From assembly GCA_031841125.1 (NCBI GenBank), contig CM063112.1, forward strand, positions 10,194,603-10,258,602: a stretch of 64,000 nt of DNA, read 5' to 3'. The notes beneath the pieces were generated by a model, which saw only the letters and a program-made list of their open reading frames with translations, was not told where the DNA came from and did no database searches. Positions within the stretch are counted from its first letter, which is position 1; each line of letters starts with the position of its first letter. Positions 11,236-22,329 of the stretch are shown one piece after another. Both the position numbers and the translations under genes were made by a program. Origin of the DNA: Acanthococcus lagerstroemiae (Eukaryota; Arthropoda; Insecta; Hemiptera; Eriococcidae).

Positions 11236-11935
11236 TTAGTCTTGTGTGTATATAGTTTTTTTTTTACCATTTATCTCATCCAGCAAACTGTCCACCACTA
11301 GGCTCCACATTAGGGGGGAGAGCACTCCCCCCTGCGGGCAGCCCCTGATGGTCGTTGCATGGATTTGTTCTTTTTGGTAAGTTATTTGGATCTCCCTGCT
11401 TTTTAACATAGATACTATCCAATTTATGAGGCTTTTCCTTACCTTCTTTTTCCTCAGGGCTGTTTCAATTGATTCATGAGAGGTCGCGTCGAACGCTCCC
11501 TGTATATCCATAAACGTTGCTAGGGCATAATTTCCGCCAGTCATCCCTCTCTCCATTGGTGTAACAAGTGAGTGTAGTGGAGGCTCTGCTGACCTGCTTA
11601 CCCTGTATGCATGCTGGTTCTCGTGTAGTGGGAACCTTTTCAAGGTAACGTCTCTCAGGGTGCCTATGAGCCTTTTCAAGGTTTTAGCATGAATTATGGG
11701 ATACTTGTCGGCTTATAGGATTTGGCCTGACGAGGGCTTTGTCTGATTTAGGCCAAACACCACTCTCACACACCTCCACAGTTTTGGAGTGTGCCCTAGG
11801 GACGATCCTAATGAGCTAGCCCATTATAGTCTGTAGTCCTGTCCGGAGGCAGACTAGATTCCGTTTGGGTCCGATGCTTTGTATGGCGCGAATATGTTGA
11901 CTGCCGAGGGTGCTAGTAATCCTCGCCCTGCTTCA
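11236..11935 (-). pseudogene. R1/I-type LINE reverse transcriptase fragment
   Basis: The minus-strand frame 11679-11236 contains the central palm region of a reverse transcriptase. NQHAYRVSRSAEPPLHSLV leads into FMDIQGAFDATSHESI (catalytic block A, with Asp in MDIQGAFD), then INWIVSMLKSREI, then RGCPQGGVLSPLMWSLVVD (block B). The RGCPQGGVLSPLxW wording is typical of R1/I/Outcast-type LINEs. The upstream part (11680-11935) is more decayed and carries stops. The (Y/F)ADD block is lost at the 3' side near 11236. The copy is truncated at both ends. Confidence 0.75.
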
Positions 11936-13740
11936 CGTAAAAGTGTTGCGGAAATATCCATCAGACGTGTAGGATTTGATTATTTTGTTGTAGCTTTGCG
12001 GCAGAATTTTGTTCAAGTCTCGTAGTTCAGGTCTTCGTTTCAAAGGTAGATTAAGTGGAAGGGGGTGCCAGAGACGACCGCTTCCTAAATCATTCCGGGA
12101 ATTTACTTGTGCTCGAGTAGAACTGTATCTACAAGTTACTAATGAGAGGCATTTCAAATGAAAATGGTTCACCGTCTTTCGCGTCAACTAGAGAAATTCA
12201 GCGGAGAGCAGTGATACAGGATCTAAAAGCTGAGATCTCTTTGGCTCATTTCTTGCGGCCAACGGAAAGCCAAAAAGAAAAATACTTCTACAATTTTGCC
12301 GACTAGTTACTGTAGTGCAAAAATTGTCAAAAATACCGAAAATTATCTACGACTTTTTTGAATCCGCGAATCTCTTTACTCGCCAGTTTTGCTTTGGTGC
12401 ACTTACCCCTGTCCCTTCCCCCACCCCCTCCCCGTCAGAAGATGAGCGAGCACCTGGGCTGAACGTAATCCACAACATTCCTCAACTCATTAGGCCTCCG
12501 AGTCCCAAAATGAAATTCGTATAATAGCAGTGCTAAATCGTAAACTAACTTCATTAAGTATAGACAGTTACACATATATACTGTCATAAAGATGCTGAAA
12601 TGTTGCGAGGAGTCGTAAAGAGTTGAAAATGGTCGTAATTGAGTTGCGCAGATGAATAAACAGTCATAAACTGTAAATTGTGAGCAGTGGTAAAGATCGT
12701 TCAATGTTATTGGAAGTTGTAAACGGACATAACTCGAATGAATCGTAGACCTCGTATACGGCTTCGAAAAATTTCATCGTCTTTTCCATAGTATTAAGGG
12801 TAACTATACAGACGAATATGGCTAATTCTAGAAAATTTTTATGGGAGGAAAAAATAGTTTTAGAAACGAAAGAACACGCTTTATACAATCGTCTCCGGTG
12901 GTTGGCTTTTCCGCGGTTTTCTCTCTAAATCCGCCATGTAATAGTGATGTTGGAGGATGGAGTTGGTTGTTGGCACATGACATCATGTGAACCATGGCGT
13001 GTTTTCCAGAACCTCGTCCTCGTCGTCTCATCTTTCACGTGAAAGTAAAGAAGTTCGTTCGTGTAATCCCTTTAAGAACGAGATAATTACTTTTATATGT
13101 CAGCCATTTTGTTAACGACGGTTTCTTAGCTTTTACATGTCCTACACGGTGCGCGATTTCACGACACCGAACCACTATTTACAGCACTATGTAATTACTC
13201 CTCCCGCTCGCTGATAATTAGCCCCCTCTAGTTTCCTCAGTGTCGTGCGATGATGTCTCGACCGGAAAAGCCATATAGCAGTCCATTATTATTTCCCACA
13301 AGTTTTTTTTTCTTTTTTCTTTTTTTTTTCTAATCTCCATTATTTCACGGCTAAAGATTTCATTTTGAAAATCCTATTCGACCGTTAATTTATATGGTTA
13401 CGGCTTTTCGAATCGTTTTCTCGTCGCTGGGGGAGGGGGCAGTGAATTCGTTTTTGAAATTCGCAGGGTAATTTTGATTTTGAAACTAACCGACAATGCT
13501 GCAACATCAGAGAGGGTAGTTGAAATAGAGCAGTAGCGTGCTCCCCTGTATAACTTCTGAGTTAGGGGCTCCTCCGGTTTTGGGCGTGGTTTACCGAACA
13601 TGAAATGGATCAGAAAATAGTGTTAGAACAGAGTTCGACATTTTAGAGAAATTCTTTCTAGCAATGATACAATTTTACTTCCTACTGCGACCGTAACCTT
13701 TAATTAATGAACACTCATCTTTATGATAATGAACTTGGAC
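11935..13740. other. Unassigned sequence
   Basis: No recognised element or gene was found. Short frames (12435-12704, 12664-12888 and 13398-13601) have no domain and no supporting context. A poly-T tract lies at about 13300-13330 and a run of C-rich triplets near 12413-12432. Confidence 0.35.
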
Positions 13741-14834
13741 CAGTGGTTCCCAACCATTTTAGAGTTACGGCACCCTTCCATGTTTCAGCCCGAGCGTGCG
13801 GCACCCTAACCCATCAGAAGAAGAAAAAAAGTAAATTATAATTGTAATAATGTAATCTGTAATAGAAAAATATGTAGCTTTTGCTTGAAAAAATTGTAAT
13901 GTGGTAATTAGGAGTTTCAACTTTATGAATTGCTCAATGTTAGTGAGCAATTTGACCTTCGTGATTCTTACAGAGTACATCAAATCGAGGTGAAATGCTG
14001 GACAGACAAATTCGCATGTTGTTCTCCAATGCTGTTTCTGTTAGCCTCTGTCTTTTTTTCACTTTTAACGTTAACGAGAGTGGAAAACCCTTGCTCACGT
14101 AGCCACGAGATTGAGAACTGTACCAAGATATCTACTGCTTTCTTTAAGAGTAGAGGATACTCTTGTTGAAGCGCAATCCAGAACGAAGCTAGGGAGACCT
14201 CATTGAATTTTAGCTGCAATGTGCGATCGTTTTTTAAGCCAATAGCTGAATTTTTGAGCTCCAATTCTAAACCGTGCCACACGGTATTAGAGAACGGGTT
14301 ACGTATCCAGCCGTACTGCTGTGTGTTCAAGTCAGGGAAGTAATGTTCGCAAGCTGTTTGTGAGGTGTGCAAATGATTTTTTATACCTTGCAGAAGATCT
14401 GGATTAGGGTTTTCTTCTTTGGAAAAAAGTGGAAACATTGCTGCATTTCAGTCTGCTTGGTGTCTGTGCCACAGCGTAAGTTTCTCCTGGGGAGCAGAAA
14501 GTTTATCTGTGGCTCCTAAGCTGTGGGCCCTTATAAAGAAACATTGAGGATTTTGAGGTGACCAAAAATATCAGCCCAGTCATCGTCTTCAAAGAGTTCC
14601 GTATATTGCTCATTGCCCTCCGCCATAAGAAGTAACATTATTTCTTCTTTCAGTTCGTAAAGCCGCACCCGCACCTTCCCTCTGGACAGCAATCGCACTT
14701 CTGTATAGTATAATAGACACCTGAAGTCACTATCCATTGATTCGCGGATTGTATGAAGAGTCAGAGATTACAGAAAAAAACTTGCGAATTTGTAAACCAG
14801 CAGTGGCTCGCGTCACCCCGGTTGGGAATCACTG
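13741..14834 (-). mobile_element. hAT-superfamily transposon, internally deleted, with both termini
   Basis: The left end CAGTGGTTCCCAACC (13741-13755) and the right end, inverse of GGTTGGGAATCACTG (14820-14834), form 15-base terminal inverted repeats with one mismatch and the CAGTG start typical of hAT elements. They are flanked by related 8-base sequences, ACTTGGAC (13733-13740) and ACTCAGAC (14835-14842), consistent with a mutated 8-bp target-site duplication. At about 1.1 kb it is shorter than an autonomous hAT element, but it retains part of a transposase on the minus strand. Confidence 0.8.
13980..14745 (-). pseudogene. hAT transposase C-terminal remnant (ZBED/Buster-like)
   Basis: The frame from 14737 contains EVRLLSRGKVRVRLYELKEE and DDDWADIFGHLKILN. 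It matches the WLSRGxVLxRxxELrxEV region found in ZBED5/FAM200/GTF2IRD2-like hAT transposases. After a break at 14440-14530, a second frame (14438-13980) has HTSQTACEHYFPDL, then WIRNPFSN, then SLASFWIALQQEYPLLLKKA, and WLREQGFSTLVNVKSEKK. This is the dimerisation-type C-terminus, in which an FW...YP block precedes EQGFS. BED finger, DDE residues and most of the catalytic core are gone. It lies wholly inside the terminal repeats at 13741-14834. Confidence 0.75.
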
Positions 14835-14842
14835 ACTCAGAC

Positions 14843-15355
14843 TAATCTAATAGGTGTTGGAAAAATGAAAACTCGTCTTTGATGCTACGTAGCCATCCAG
14901 CAACAATGAAGGTCTGTGATCTACCATCCAGAAATTTCCACTGAACTCCAACATTCATGCAATTGTAAGGGCCCTGGAATTTTCACGATTTTAGAGTCCC
15001 TTCCTATCCCTATGGCTTTCGAATTCCAAACATCTCACCGGGCCCAAAATTCCCGTAATTTAGCGGGTGGTATCTTCAACATTTTTCAAATGGAACGTAG
15101 GATCAAACCCTCAAGGAGGAATTTCGCATTCTGAGTTATACGATGAAGCGAGTATAGTGAGATTGGTCAAATTACTGAATAACTGAAAGTGGTTGAGTAC
15201 AAAAAATTAACCTTTAGGTTCTTGCCTGGAATCTAAAAATGTGAGTAGATTTTAATAGTGTGTGCTTAGGATGCTTCTAAGCTCGACTGGAAATCTGAAA
15301 CTCCTATCAAGACTTCGGCCAGACTCACTGAGCTTAATTTTTAACATTATTCAAC
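14843..15355. other. Unassigned sequence
   Basis: This stretch has no recognisable domain, terminus or tandem structure. A 72-codon frame at 14916-15131 has no family resemblance. Confidence 0.3.
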
Positions 15356-15359
15356 ACCG

Positions 15360-16165
15360 TGGGTTTGAAACATTTTGAGACTCTTGCCGGTTTTTTCAAG
15401 CTTTTTCTATTCAAGACTCTTTCTTCTTCTAGACTTTTCCAGGCGTATTTAAGAAACTTTGAGATATTTCCAAATTTGTTCAAGACTCATTATAAGGCCT
15501 ATCCAGATTCGTTCAACACTGTTCCTGGCTTCACTGAGACTTCTTAGATTCTATCGAGCTTGTTCAAAACTCTTCTAATTAATCCCCATTCTTTTAGTCA
15601 TGAAGTTCAAAATTTCTCTAAGACTTTCAGACATGTTTTAGTCTTTGCAAGACTCAGCTGAACATATTTACCACACTTCAAAACTCTTCAAGATTTGTTT
15701 AAGGCTCGCTGAGATACTTTTCCAGACTTTTTCAAAATTCTTCAAACTCTCTAGACACGTGTACTTGAGTCTTGAAGACTAAATAGGTTGAAAAAATTTC
15801 TAAATAGTCCTAATAAGTCTTCCGGAAGTCTCGAAGAGTTTTTAAAAGTCCTAAACAATCTAGCTATTCCCCATTCCTCTAGTCATGAAGTTCCAAATTT
15901 TTCTAAGACTTTCCGACATGTTTAGTCTTTTCAAGACTCAGCTGAACATATTTACCGCACTTCATAACTCTCCAAGATTTGTTTTAAGACTCGCTAAAAT
16001 ACTTTCAATATTTTTTCAGACTTTTTCAGAATTCTTCAGACTCTCTAGACACATGAACCCCTGAGTCTTGAAGAGACTAAGTAGGTTAAAAAAAAATCTA
16101 AATAGTCCTAATAAGTCTTCCGGAAGTCTCGAAGAGTTTTAAAAAGTCCTGAACAATTATCAGTT
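15360..16165. repeat. Tandemly duplicated foldback repeat built of GACTTTTCAAG units
   Basis: The region is made of short degenerate units like AGACTTTTCAAGACTC. A block of about 285 bases is present twice: ATCCCCATTC-TTTTAGTCATGAAG starts near 15584 and recurs near 15869. Within each block, forward units (GACT-TTCAA) are followed by inverse units (AGTCTTGAAGACTAAATAGG, then AAGTCCTGAACAA), so each copy can fold on itself. Similar units occur at 30160-30690 and 38740-38975. No coding potential is seen. Confidence 0.7.
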
Positions 16166-16185
16166 AGTTGTATTTAGGAAGGGGT

Positions 16186-16560
16186 GGCTTGGTGGCCGAG
16201 TGGATTCGAACGCTGCCTCCTAAACCACAGAACGTGGGTTCGAATCCCATTACGGACGGCGAATTTTAAAGATTAAAATATAAGAAAATAATAAAATACA
16301 AGAGTACATGAAAAACTTTAACATCCGACCAAGCCACACCAATTGTAGCAAGAGGTGGTGTTCCGTTTCATTGTTCTGCCGGAATTCAAAAAGACTACAG
16401 TTTGGTTAGCCACACCTATAGACTACTAACACACCTGACTAGTCTGGTGTGCCATGCAGGATGCATGCCCCTTATAGAGAAGGAAAACTCTTTCATAACC
16501 ATTCCCCAGTAATGGCTTGTCACCAAGGGGAATTAGACTAGAACCCTTGTATCAAAAAAT
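16186..16560 (+). repeat. tRNA-derived SINE of a second type
   Basis: The head has an A box TGGCCGAGTGG (16193-16203) and a B box GGTTCGAATCC (16237-16247), in the right order and spacing for a Pol III internal promoter. The 5' and 3' ends of the tRNA-like part (GGGTGGCTTG and ATTACGGACGGC) do not pair into an acceptor stem and the anticodon arm is poor, so it is not a tRNA gene. An unrelated body follows and may end near the A-rich TATCAAAAAATAA at 16550-16562. The 3' limit is uncertain. Confidence 0.6.
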
Positions 16561-16564
16561 AATT

Positions 16565-18600
16565 GATCAAGGAGGCCTATATCCCAGTGGGTGGACCGAA
16601 ACATCTGTTTCAAGGCTGTATTTATTTATGTATTTAGGAAGCAAAATTATCGCATGGTTTGACAGCTGGTGACACGTGAATAGGTGTTTCCGATAAGTGG
16701 CATCGGAAGGTTTTTTTTTTCGGGGTGTGTAAAAATTTGGGTTGACAAGCAGAAGAAATAAGTTCTCTTCTTGAAACGCTGGGTTAATAGCAAAAAATAC
16801 AGGAACTTTCATGAAGTTTGTCTGTCAAATCTGCCACGTTGCCTTTTTATTCACTTGCAGAATAATTTTCTAATTTTCAAAATTTTTTGGTGGGAGATAC
16901 ATATGATTCTTTGTAGCATCCAATTTTTTAGCGAGAGGGGAGTCGCAATCTACCTTTGTACATTTAACGTTTCTGCTGACTACAGAAAATTTCAAAATTG
17001 ATGGGAAAACTTGCAGAGCTTTTTCTATCTTGCTTAAATTTAACGCTAAAATTGCCTGAAATTTCTGGAATAATATTACACCTTTTTCTGCGAGCCTTGA
17101 AGTTTTCTTATATTTAAGTTGGAATTTTGTAGGAAATACTGCGTTTCCCTCAGGCCCCTTATTCTTATGCAGTTTCATCAACCAGTACGCCTTTTAAAAA
17201 ATACCATTTCGAATATTTTCAACGAAAATATAAGTCTTGCGATTCAAGACTGATTCCTGCGGTCTTTTTTTGAAGTTGAAGTATTTAAGAACGGCGAGAC
17301 GTCAATTTTCTCGTTTTTCAGATGCTCAATATTTAACGAGCCCAAATTATGTACAACTTTGCTCATCACGAATCCGGATTGGGTCTTCTCTCATCCACTA
17401 ACTATTTCTGTTTGTGAAATAGCCTCTGAATTCGCGAAAAATGTATATTTTAACGATAGGCAGAAGTAGGCGGCGAGCTTGGGGCTTGGCCCCCAATTTC
17501 TCTGGAAATTCCTCCAGAAAACTAAAAAAGTATACGAGTGAAAGAATTTTTAGCATTATTTTGATCTTATCAGCCCCATCCCCCTCCTCTCCAGGTCGGT
17601 TATTTGCACCTACCTATGATTTTAATTTTCTACAGTTTAGTTTTGACGCCGTCAGTGAATCTGCTGGAAATTGAATTCAGTCAGGTCATTAAATTCAGAC
17701 ATAAGTATTTTTTTCTTGCTCAGATGACTTTTGAACACCTATAGGAAACCGCATTTTACATTTTTGATAATGTGGGATGATGGTATTTCTAAATGATATT
17801 CTTGCCCTGATTTTGAATTCCCGCTCACACAAATACTATTTGCCGACGACTTCAGCGTACACCTCAAATCCGAAAACTACTCAAAAAAAAAACAAACATA
17901 TGTACTTATACTTACGTACGTAACATAAAGGAAGAATGCGAATTTTCGACTATAAAGTGAAACCTAGTGAGAAAGAAGAATCATGGATTTATTACCGAAG
18001 TCGTTATAATTAGTTTTTGTACTAATTATAGACGTTGAGGTCCATTGAGTTTGAGTGCATAAAAATCTCACGCTCTACCAAGAGACTTTTTGATCCGCCA
18101 AACTAGATAGTTTCATACTGATTGATTCTCGATTTTCTTTCAACGTTCCAGCTAGAGCGTTTCATAATTGGTTAAAAAATCAAAAAATTCGTTTCATTGA
18201 TCAATAGAAAAATCTTCTTTTTAATAGAAAATTAATTTCGTCAGGCGATACAGTGAATCTAAACAAATTTCAAGTCTTCGCGATCGTTTTTGATTAAATT
18301 ACGTAAGAAGTTGTACAGATATTGTAGATTATACGAACTAATATAACCATACCTAATTATTAACAAGATTCATGTAACTATCAAACGGATGGATTCGTGA
18401 CAAATAAAAAGTCATCAAAATATTATTTCATTTCCTAATCGAAACCTGGGTATGGGATGCTCGCTTCAACTAGAAAAATTCAGATTGGAAATAGGGTAAT
18501 TCTCAGAAAAAGGGAACTTTTCAGTAACAGGTGTATTTCTGAAAGACAGAATATAGGTTGCCGGATTTTTTTAAAAATATTTTTTAGTATTATTTCCCCA
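16565..18600. other. Unassigned sequence with two short unrecognised frames
   Basis: Minus-strand frames at 16567-16812 and 16870-17181 (81 and 103 codons) lie close together on one strand. Neither has a domain I can name; Cys residues in VKCTKVDCDS and the HLFTCHQLSNH string are not diagnostic. They could be a decayed transposon protein or chance. The remainder (17190-18600) is AT-rich with no recognised feature. Confidence 0.3.
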
Positions 18601-18610
18601 TATTTTCGGA

Positions 18611-19463
18611 AGGGACCCATTTATCGGCCCACAATGGTAATGTTGAATTCACGAAAGAAATATGCTGTTTGCACGAAATATATAAATGACAAGCGCAGTA
18701 ACAAGTACGAAACAGAAAAAGAAAGAGTTTGAAGAAAAAATTAAACTTCAGAACGCAATATAATTCATTTACACGATAAAATAAAATTTGCCCGGAATTG
18801 TAATACCTTCTACACACAATGAAAAAAAGAGACACGATATTACTGCGCCCGAAATAAAAAGTTTAAATTCTCGGCCCCATCATACTTGCCACAAATTTAC
18901 AATTGCGCACAAATTAATGTCAAAATCAAATTTTGGAGCAATAAAAATCTATGAATCGATTCTCCCCCTCCTCAAGAGCCACAAATTTAGATTAAGAGCC
19001 AAACCGATATCAAAAACGAATTCGTTGAGTTCGAAACCCCTCGATGATCTCGATGGGGTCATTCGCATAAATAATAGGTCTAAACATTCCTAATGTACTG
19101 TAATAAAGGGTAATTTTTACACGCCCACTCTTTTTTTGTTCTCTCAACCCGAGCTCTGAAGTCCGCCCTTTCGAGCATTACCTCAGAGCTCCTCTCTATG
19201 GCGTTTCTAGAGTACTTAAGAAAAAATTCTTAATGACCGTTTTTATAGAAAATTGGATCCCTCTTAAACTCATGGATCTCCTATCTCCACGAGTATGTAC
19301 GTTATCCGCGATGACGTATAATTTTTGTGTTTAAACAACATAATATACCGTATGCAAGTCATTTCGTGATATCGATTTTAAAACTCGTAATTTAAACTTT
19401 TTTTTTCGTGGCTTCACATTTCGTTCAATCACACTTTTTATTTCGTGCTATTTAATACTTCCC
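18611..19463 (+). mobile_element. Nonautonomous DNA transposon with 8-bp TSD (hAT-like), copy 1
   Basis: This 853-base unit is nearly identical to the inverse of 57146-57999. It begins AGGGACCCATTTATCGG and ends TTTAATACTTCCC. It is flanked by a perfect 8-base duplication, TTTTCGGA, at 18603-18610 and 19464-19471. An 8-bp target-site duplication fits hAT (P and Merlin elements also make about 8 bp). Terminal inverted repeats are minimal (GGGA). It encodes no protein; frames inside are short and unrelated to transposases. Positions 19143-19190 match the 3' part of the SINE seen at 1660-1865. Confidence 0.85.
19143..19190 (-). repeat. SINE 3'-end fragment inside the nonautonomous transposon
   Basis: Read on the minus strand, CTCTGAGGTAATGCTCGAAA and GGGCGGACTTCAGAGCTCGG, followed by GTTGAGAG, match the last 50 bases or so of the tRNA-derived SINE at 1660-1865 and 39345-39520. 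The same fragment is present in the second transposon copy (57421-57468), so it was part of the element before the two copies spread. Confidence 0.75.
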
Positions 19464-19532
19464 TTTTCGGAAGTATTATGAATGCGTGCCCCCGCCCCCA
19501 GTGGACAGAAATTATTCAGATCATCTGAATCT

Positions 19533-20245
19533 CCTATGCCGTGGCTTGTAACTGCTCAGTCTTTGAAATAATCAAGTCTCACTAGTGATGGTAATGAAAC
19601 ACTATTCCTGGAAAGAAAACATCTAAACGTTATTATGAGACTTCAGAGCAGAGATTTATTTTTGGAGAAGTACCAAAAGTTCACTGTGTGAATGAATTTA
19701 CGGAAAGTTCAAAGTTCGTTAACTCATTTTTGTTCCTATGCCGTGGTCTTTTTTGTGAGGATGCTGCTGGCACATTGATTGAATACTTTGGGCTGCTAAT
19801 GAGCTGCAGTGCTTCGTTTGTATGATAACAGTATCCGCATCTCAGAAGTCGGATACCAATTGAGTTATGTGTTCCAGAAAGACAAAGTTTGAGAAATTAG
19901 TTATCTTTACAGTTTTTTGATATCCAATGGCGTGGCCGGTCCTTCTGGAATGGAAAGACATTCTATTTCTCTGTAACAAGAATGAAAAGACTCCAATAGT
20001 AAGTATCTAATCATTTAAAAAGAATTAAAAGCCCGGAAAGGAGATTAAGCTTGATGAAAATAGGAATTATTGATAAATTCTCTTATGTCGTGTTCCATGT
20101 CTTCTTTCTTTGCCGTGGCACATTGGAATTTTATTTACCACGGCAGTGGAAACTAATAGCCACGACATGAGAATCTTCTGTTCTTCGTTTATGAGCCACG
20201 ACATAGGTTGAATAGGTACGGCATAGGAGCTTCCTATGGCGTGGG
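19533..20245. repeat. Dispersed array of CCTATGCCGTGG motifs in both orientations
   Basis: Degenerate copies of CCTATGCCGTGGC occur on the plus strand at 19533-19545, 19735-19746, 19927-19937, 20082-20092 and 20111-20120. Inverse copies lie at 20138-20145, 20160-20168 and 20195-20207. A near-palindrome, GGCATAGGAGCTTCCTATGG, is centred near 20230. Spacing runs from about 20 to 200 bases, so it is not a simple tandem repeat. Clustered sub-sites of this kind are known from transposase-binding ends of DNA transposons, but I could not find element termini. Confidence 0.55.
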
Positions 20246-20249
20246 CAGA

Positions 20250-20865
20250 AAAATTTCGAATGGGTCTCAGACCCCCTCCTATTGCATATGACCTGACCTG
20301 AGCCAAGCAGTGTTAATGTTCTCCAGGATATGTAAACAATAATTTCCAAAAAAAAACACAACAAAAAAACAACAAAAACTGAAAGAACAACTTTTTTTAA
20401 AACAGACTTTTATTTCTTCAAAAGTTCCCGTTTCCTGAGAATTTACCCAATAATAGCCCATTAGATAGAATGAGTCACTTATAATTTAGTTTAAACTTTA
20501 TTCGCACGTCTATTTCCAAATTTTAAGCATTTCAATCCAAAAATTGTCGTAGGGAACTTTTGCCAAGAAGAAAAAATTGTGGGAGTTGTACTTGAATCAC
20601 AAACCAAATATTTATTATAAGTAGCAGAATTTTGTTTCATTTTCAAAAATGTATAAAGGTGGGTACCAGTATACGAATCAAATAAAATATGTACTAAAAA
20701 TCATAAAAGTAATTACAAAATAATAGCTATGATGTTTTTGGAGTAGAAATAGGTGCATCTTCCCTCAACTTTATTTCTCTATTCTCTCTGATTATGATGC
20801 TGCAATTCAGTAATAACTTAACAAACATATCATATCGACGCTATGTTACGTTATCGCATAGTGGA
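20250..20865. other. Unassigned AT-rich sequence
   Basis: No domain or element was recognised. Around 20831-20856 a degenerate copy of the adjacent hairpin sequence (ATCGACGCTATGTTACG) appears just outside the hairpin. Confidence 0.35.
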
Positions 20866-20870
20866 AGCCA

Positions 20871-21110
20871 TGTGGCGTCTCTCCCAAACTCGCAGATAAT
20901 GTCGGATGCAAATGTGATTATATAATATCGCATCGACGCTACGTGTTGCGTTTTACCGCAAGGCTACAGAAACGATTAACAAAAGGTCTAATATAACCTT
21001 GTATATAATCGTTTCTGTAGCCTTGCGGTAAAACGCAACACATAGCGTCGATGCGATATATACTCACAAGTGCGTCCGATGTTATCTGCGAGTTTGGCAG
21101 AGACGCCACA
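20871..21110. mobile_element. Long near-perfect hairpin (foldback MITE)
   Basis: The left arm (20871-20978) and right arm (21006-21110) are almost exact inverses over about 105 bases. Both contain TGTGGCGTCTCT at the outer end, CTCGCAGATAA, GCATCGACGCTA and TTTTACCGCAAGGCTACAGA. Only about 27 bases separate the arms, and the loop itself shows weak dyad symmetry. There is no coding capacity. It may be a MITE or a structured RNA precursor. A small bulge of unpaired bases occurs near 20915-20925. Confidence 0.75.
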
Positions 21111-21114
21111 GGAG

Positions 21115-22320
21115 CAAATTATTTTGTTCGCGTACAAATCACGAAAGCAAAAAAAAAAAAGCTATTCATTTTTTATTTGCTACAAATTTGTCTACACACC
21201 TTGAAAGAACCAAGAACCATACAAGCAGAAAAATCTTCCGTGGGGAAGGGGGTTGCTCATGTTTTTCGTCAGGGTAACTCCTCAGGTATGATCGCCATTG
21301 TCTGAAATATAGAATGCGATGAAAATATGAAAGCTCTCGAGTTCTGAGGCGGCTATACAATCGACATTACTCTCGAGGTGGTATCCCTCCCCCTCAGTGT
21401 TCTGCATACAGCGGCGTCATGTACTCCAAAGACATTTCATTTTCCTATGGATATTAAGTATACGCCTCGGAGCGTAATGTTAATTTTCTTCGACTTTCTT
21501 GTTCGCGTGGAAATAAGAGGAAGTGAAAAAAAAAAGTACTAAACCTAATGTCGTTTACGTTTCGTTTTTTTTTCTTCCTTCTGCCAGCTCGTTCGAAGTA
21601 CCTCGTAGTTCTCTACTTCGCCTACCACGGATTGATTTAACTCTCCGCCAGTCGAACGAATTTATCCCGCGCGTCGTTACACAGTTACTTCGGGAAACGA
21701 AGTATTAAGAGAGCGTGAGGAAGAAGGAAGGAGGAAGGGAAAAAATGGATTTACACGAATGTAAGGTATATCCCTTCGCGAGCTCGCTGAGAAGGAGAGA
21801 GCAGCAGCGAAAAAGAAAGGCAAGAAAAGGAACAGGAATGGCGCGGTTTTAAAAGGAAGAATTGCAGTAGCGTGGAAGCTTATGCAAAATAGGCTGAAAA
21901 AACAAAATAACATTAGGGTTAAAGGACGACGACGGACGGGTACGGTATGGGAAAAAATGTTGCTGCTCTTGCTGTCAGCCTTATATACCATCTTCGGATG
22001 GTACAGAAATTTCCCGTCTTCAATAAAAGTCCGCAGGACTTGAGGTATACACGCTCGCTTTGATACGCGTATCGCGAAAGAGAAAGAAAAATTAAGAAGA
22101 GGGAAAAAAGAAAGTTTAAATTAAGCGGTTGTACTTCGAACCGCTCGAGAAGCCGTGTTCGCCAACAAGGGCACGATTAGAGAGATTTTCGCCCTTATAC
22201 TTCACTTTCACGATTGTGATAAGTCAGCCATATCACAGGTAGATGCGATGACGTACCGACGAGGGTTGTGAGGGGAGTCCCGCCTAAATGTTTCCCTGAC
22301 AGGACTGATAATGAAATCGA
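21115..22320. other. Unassigned sequence
   Basis: No protein domain was recognised. The stretch 21700-22120 is purine-rich (AGAAAGG types) and gives open but low-complexity frames. A poly-A tract lies at 21149-21161. Confidence 0.35.
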
Positions 22321-22329
22321 CTTTAGGTT

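Noticed and set aside
15360..16165. Possible CRISPR-like array
   Set aside because: The units are degenerate, occur in both orientations and lack regular unique spacers; the genome is eukaryotic.
16186..16262. Possible tRNA gene
   Set aside because: A and B boxes are present, but the acceptor stem does not pair and the anticodon arm is poor; an unrelated tail follows, as in SINEs.
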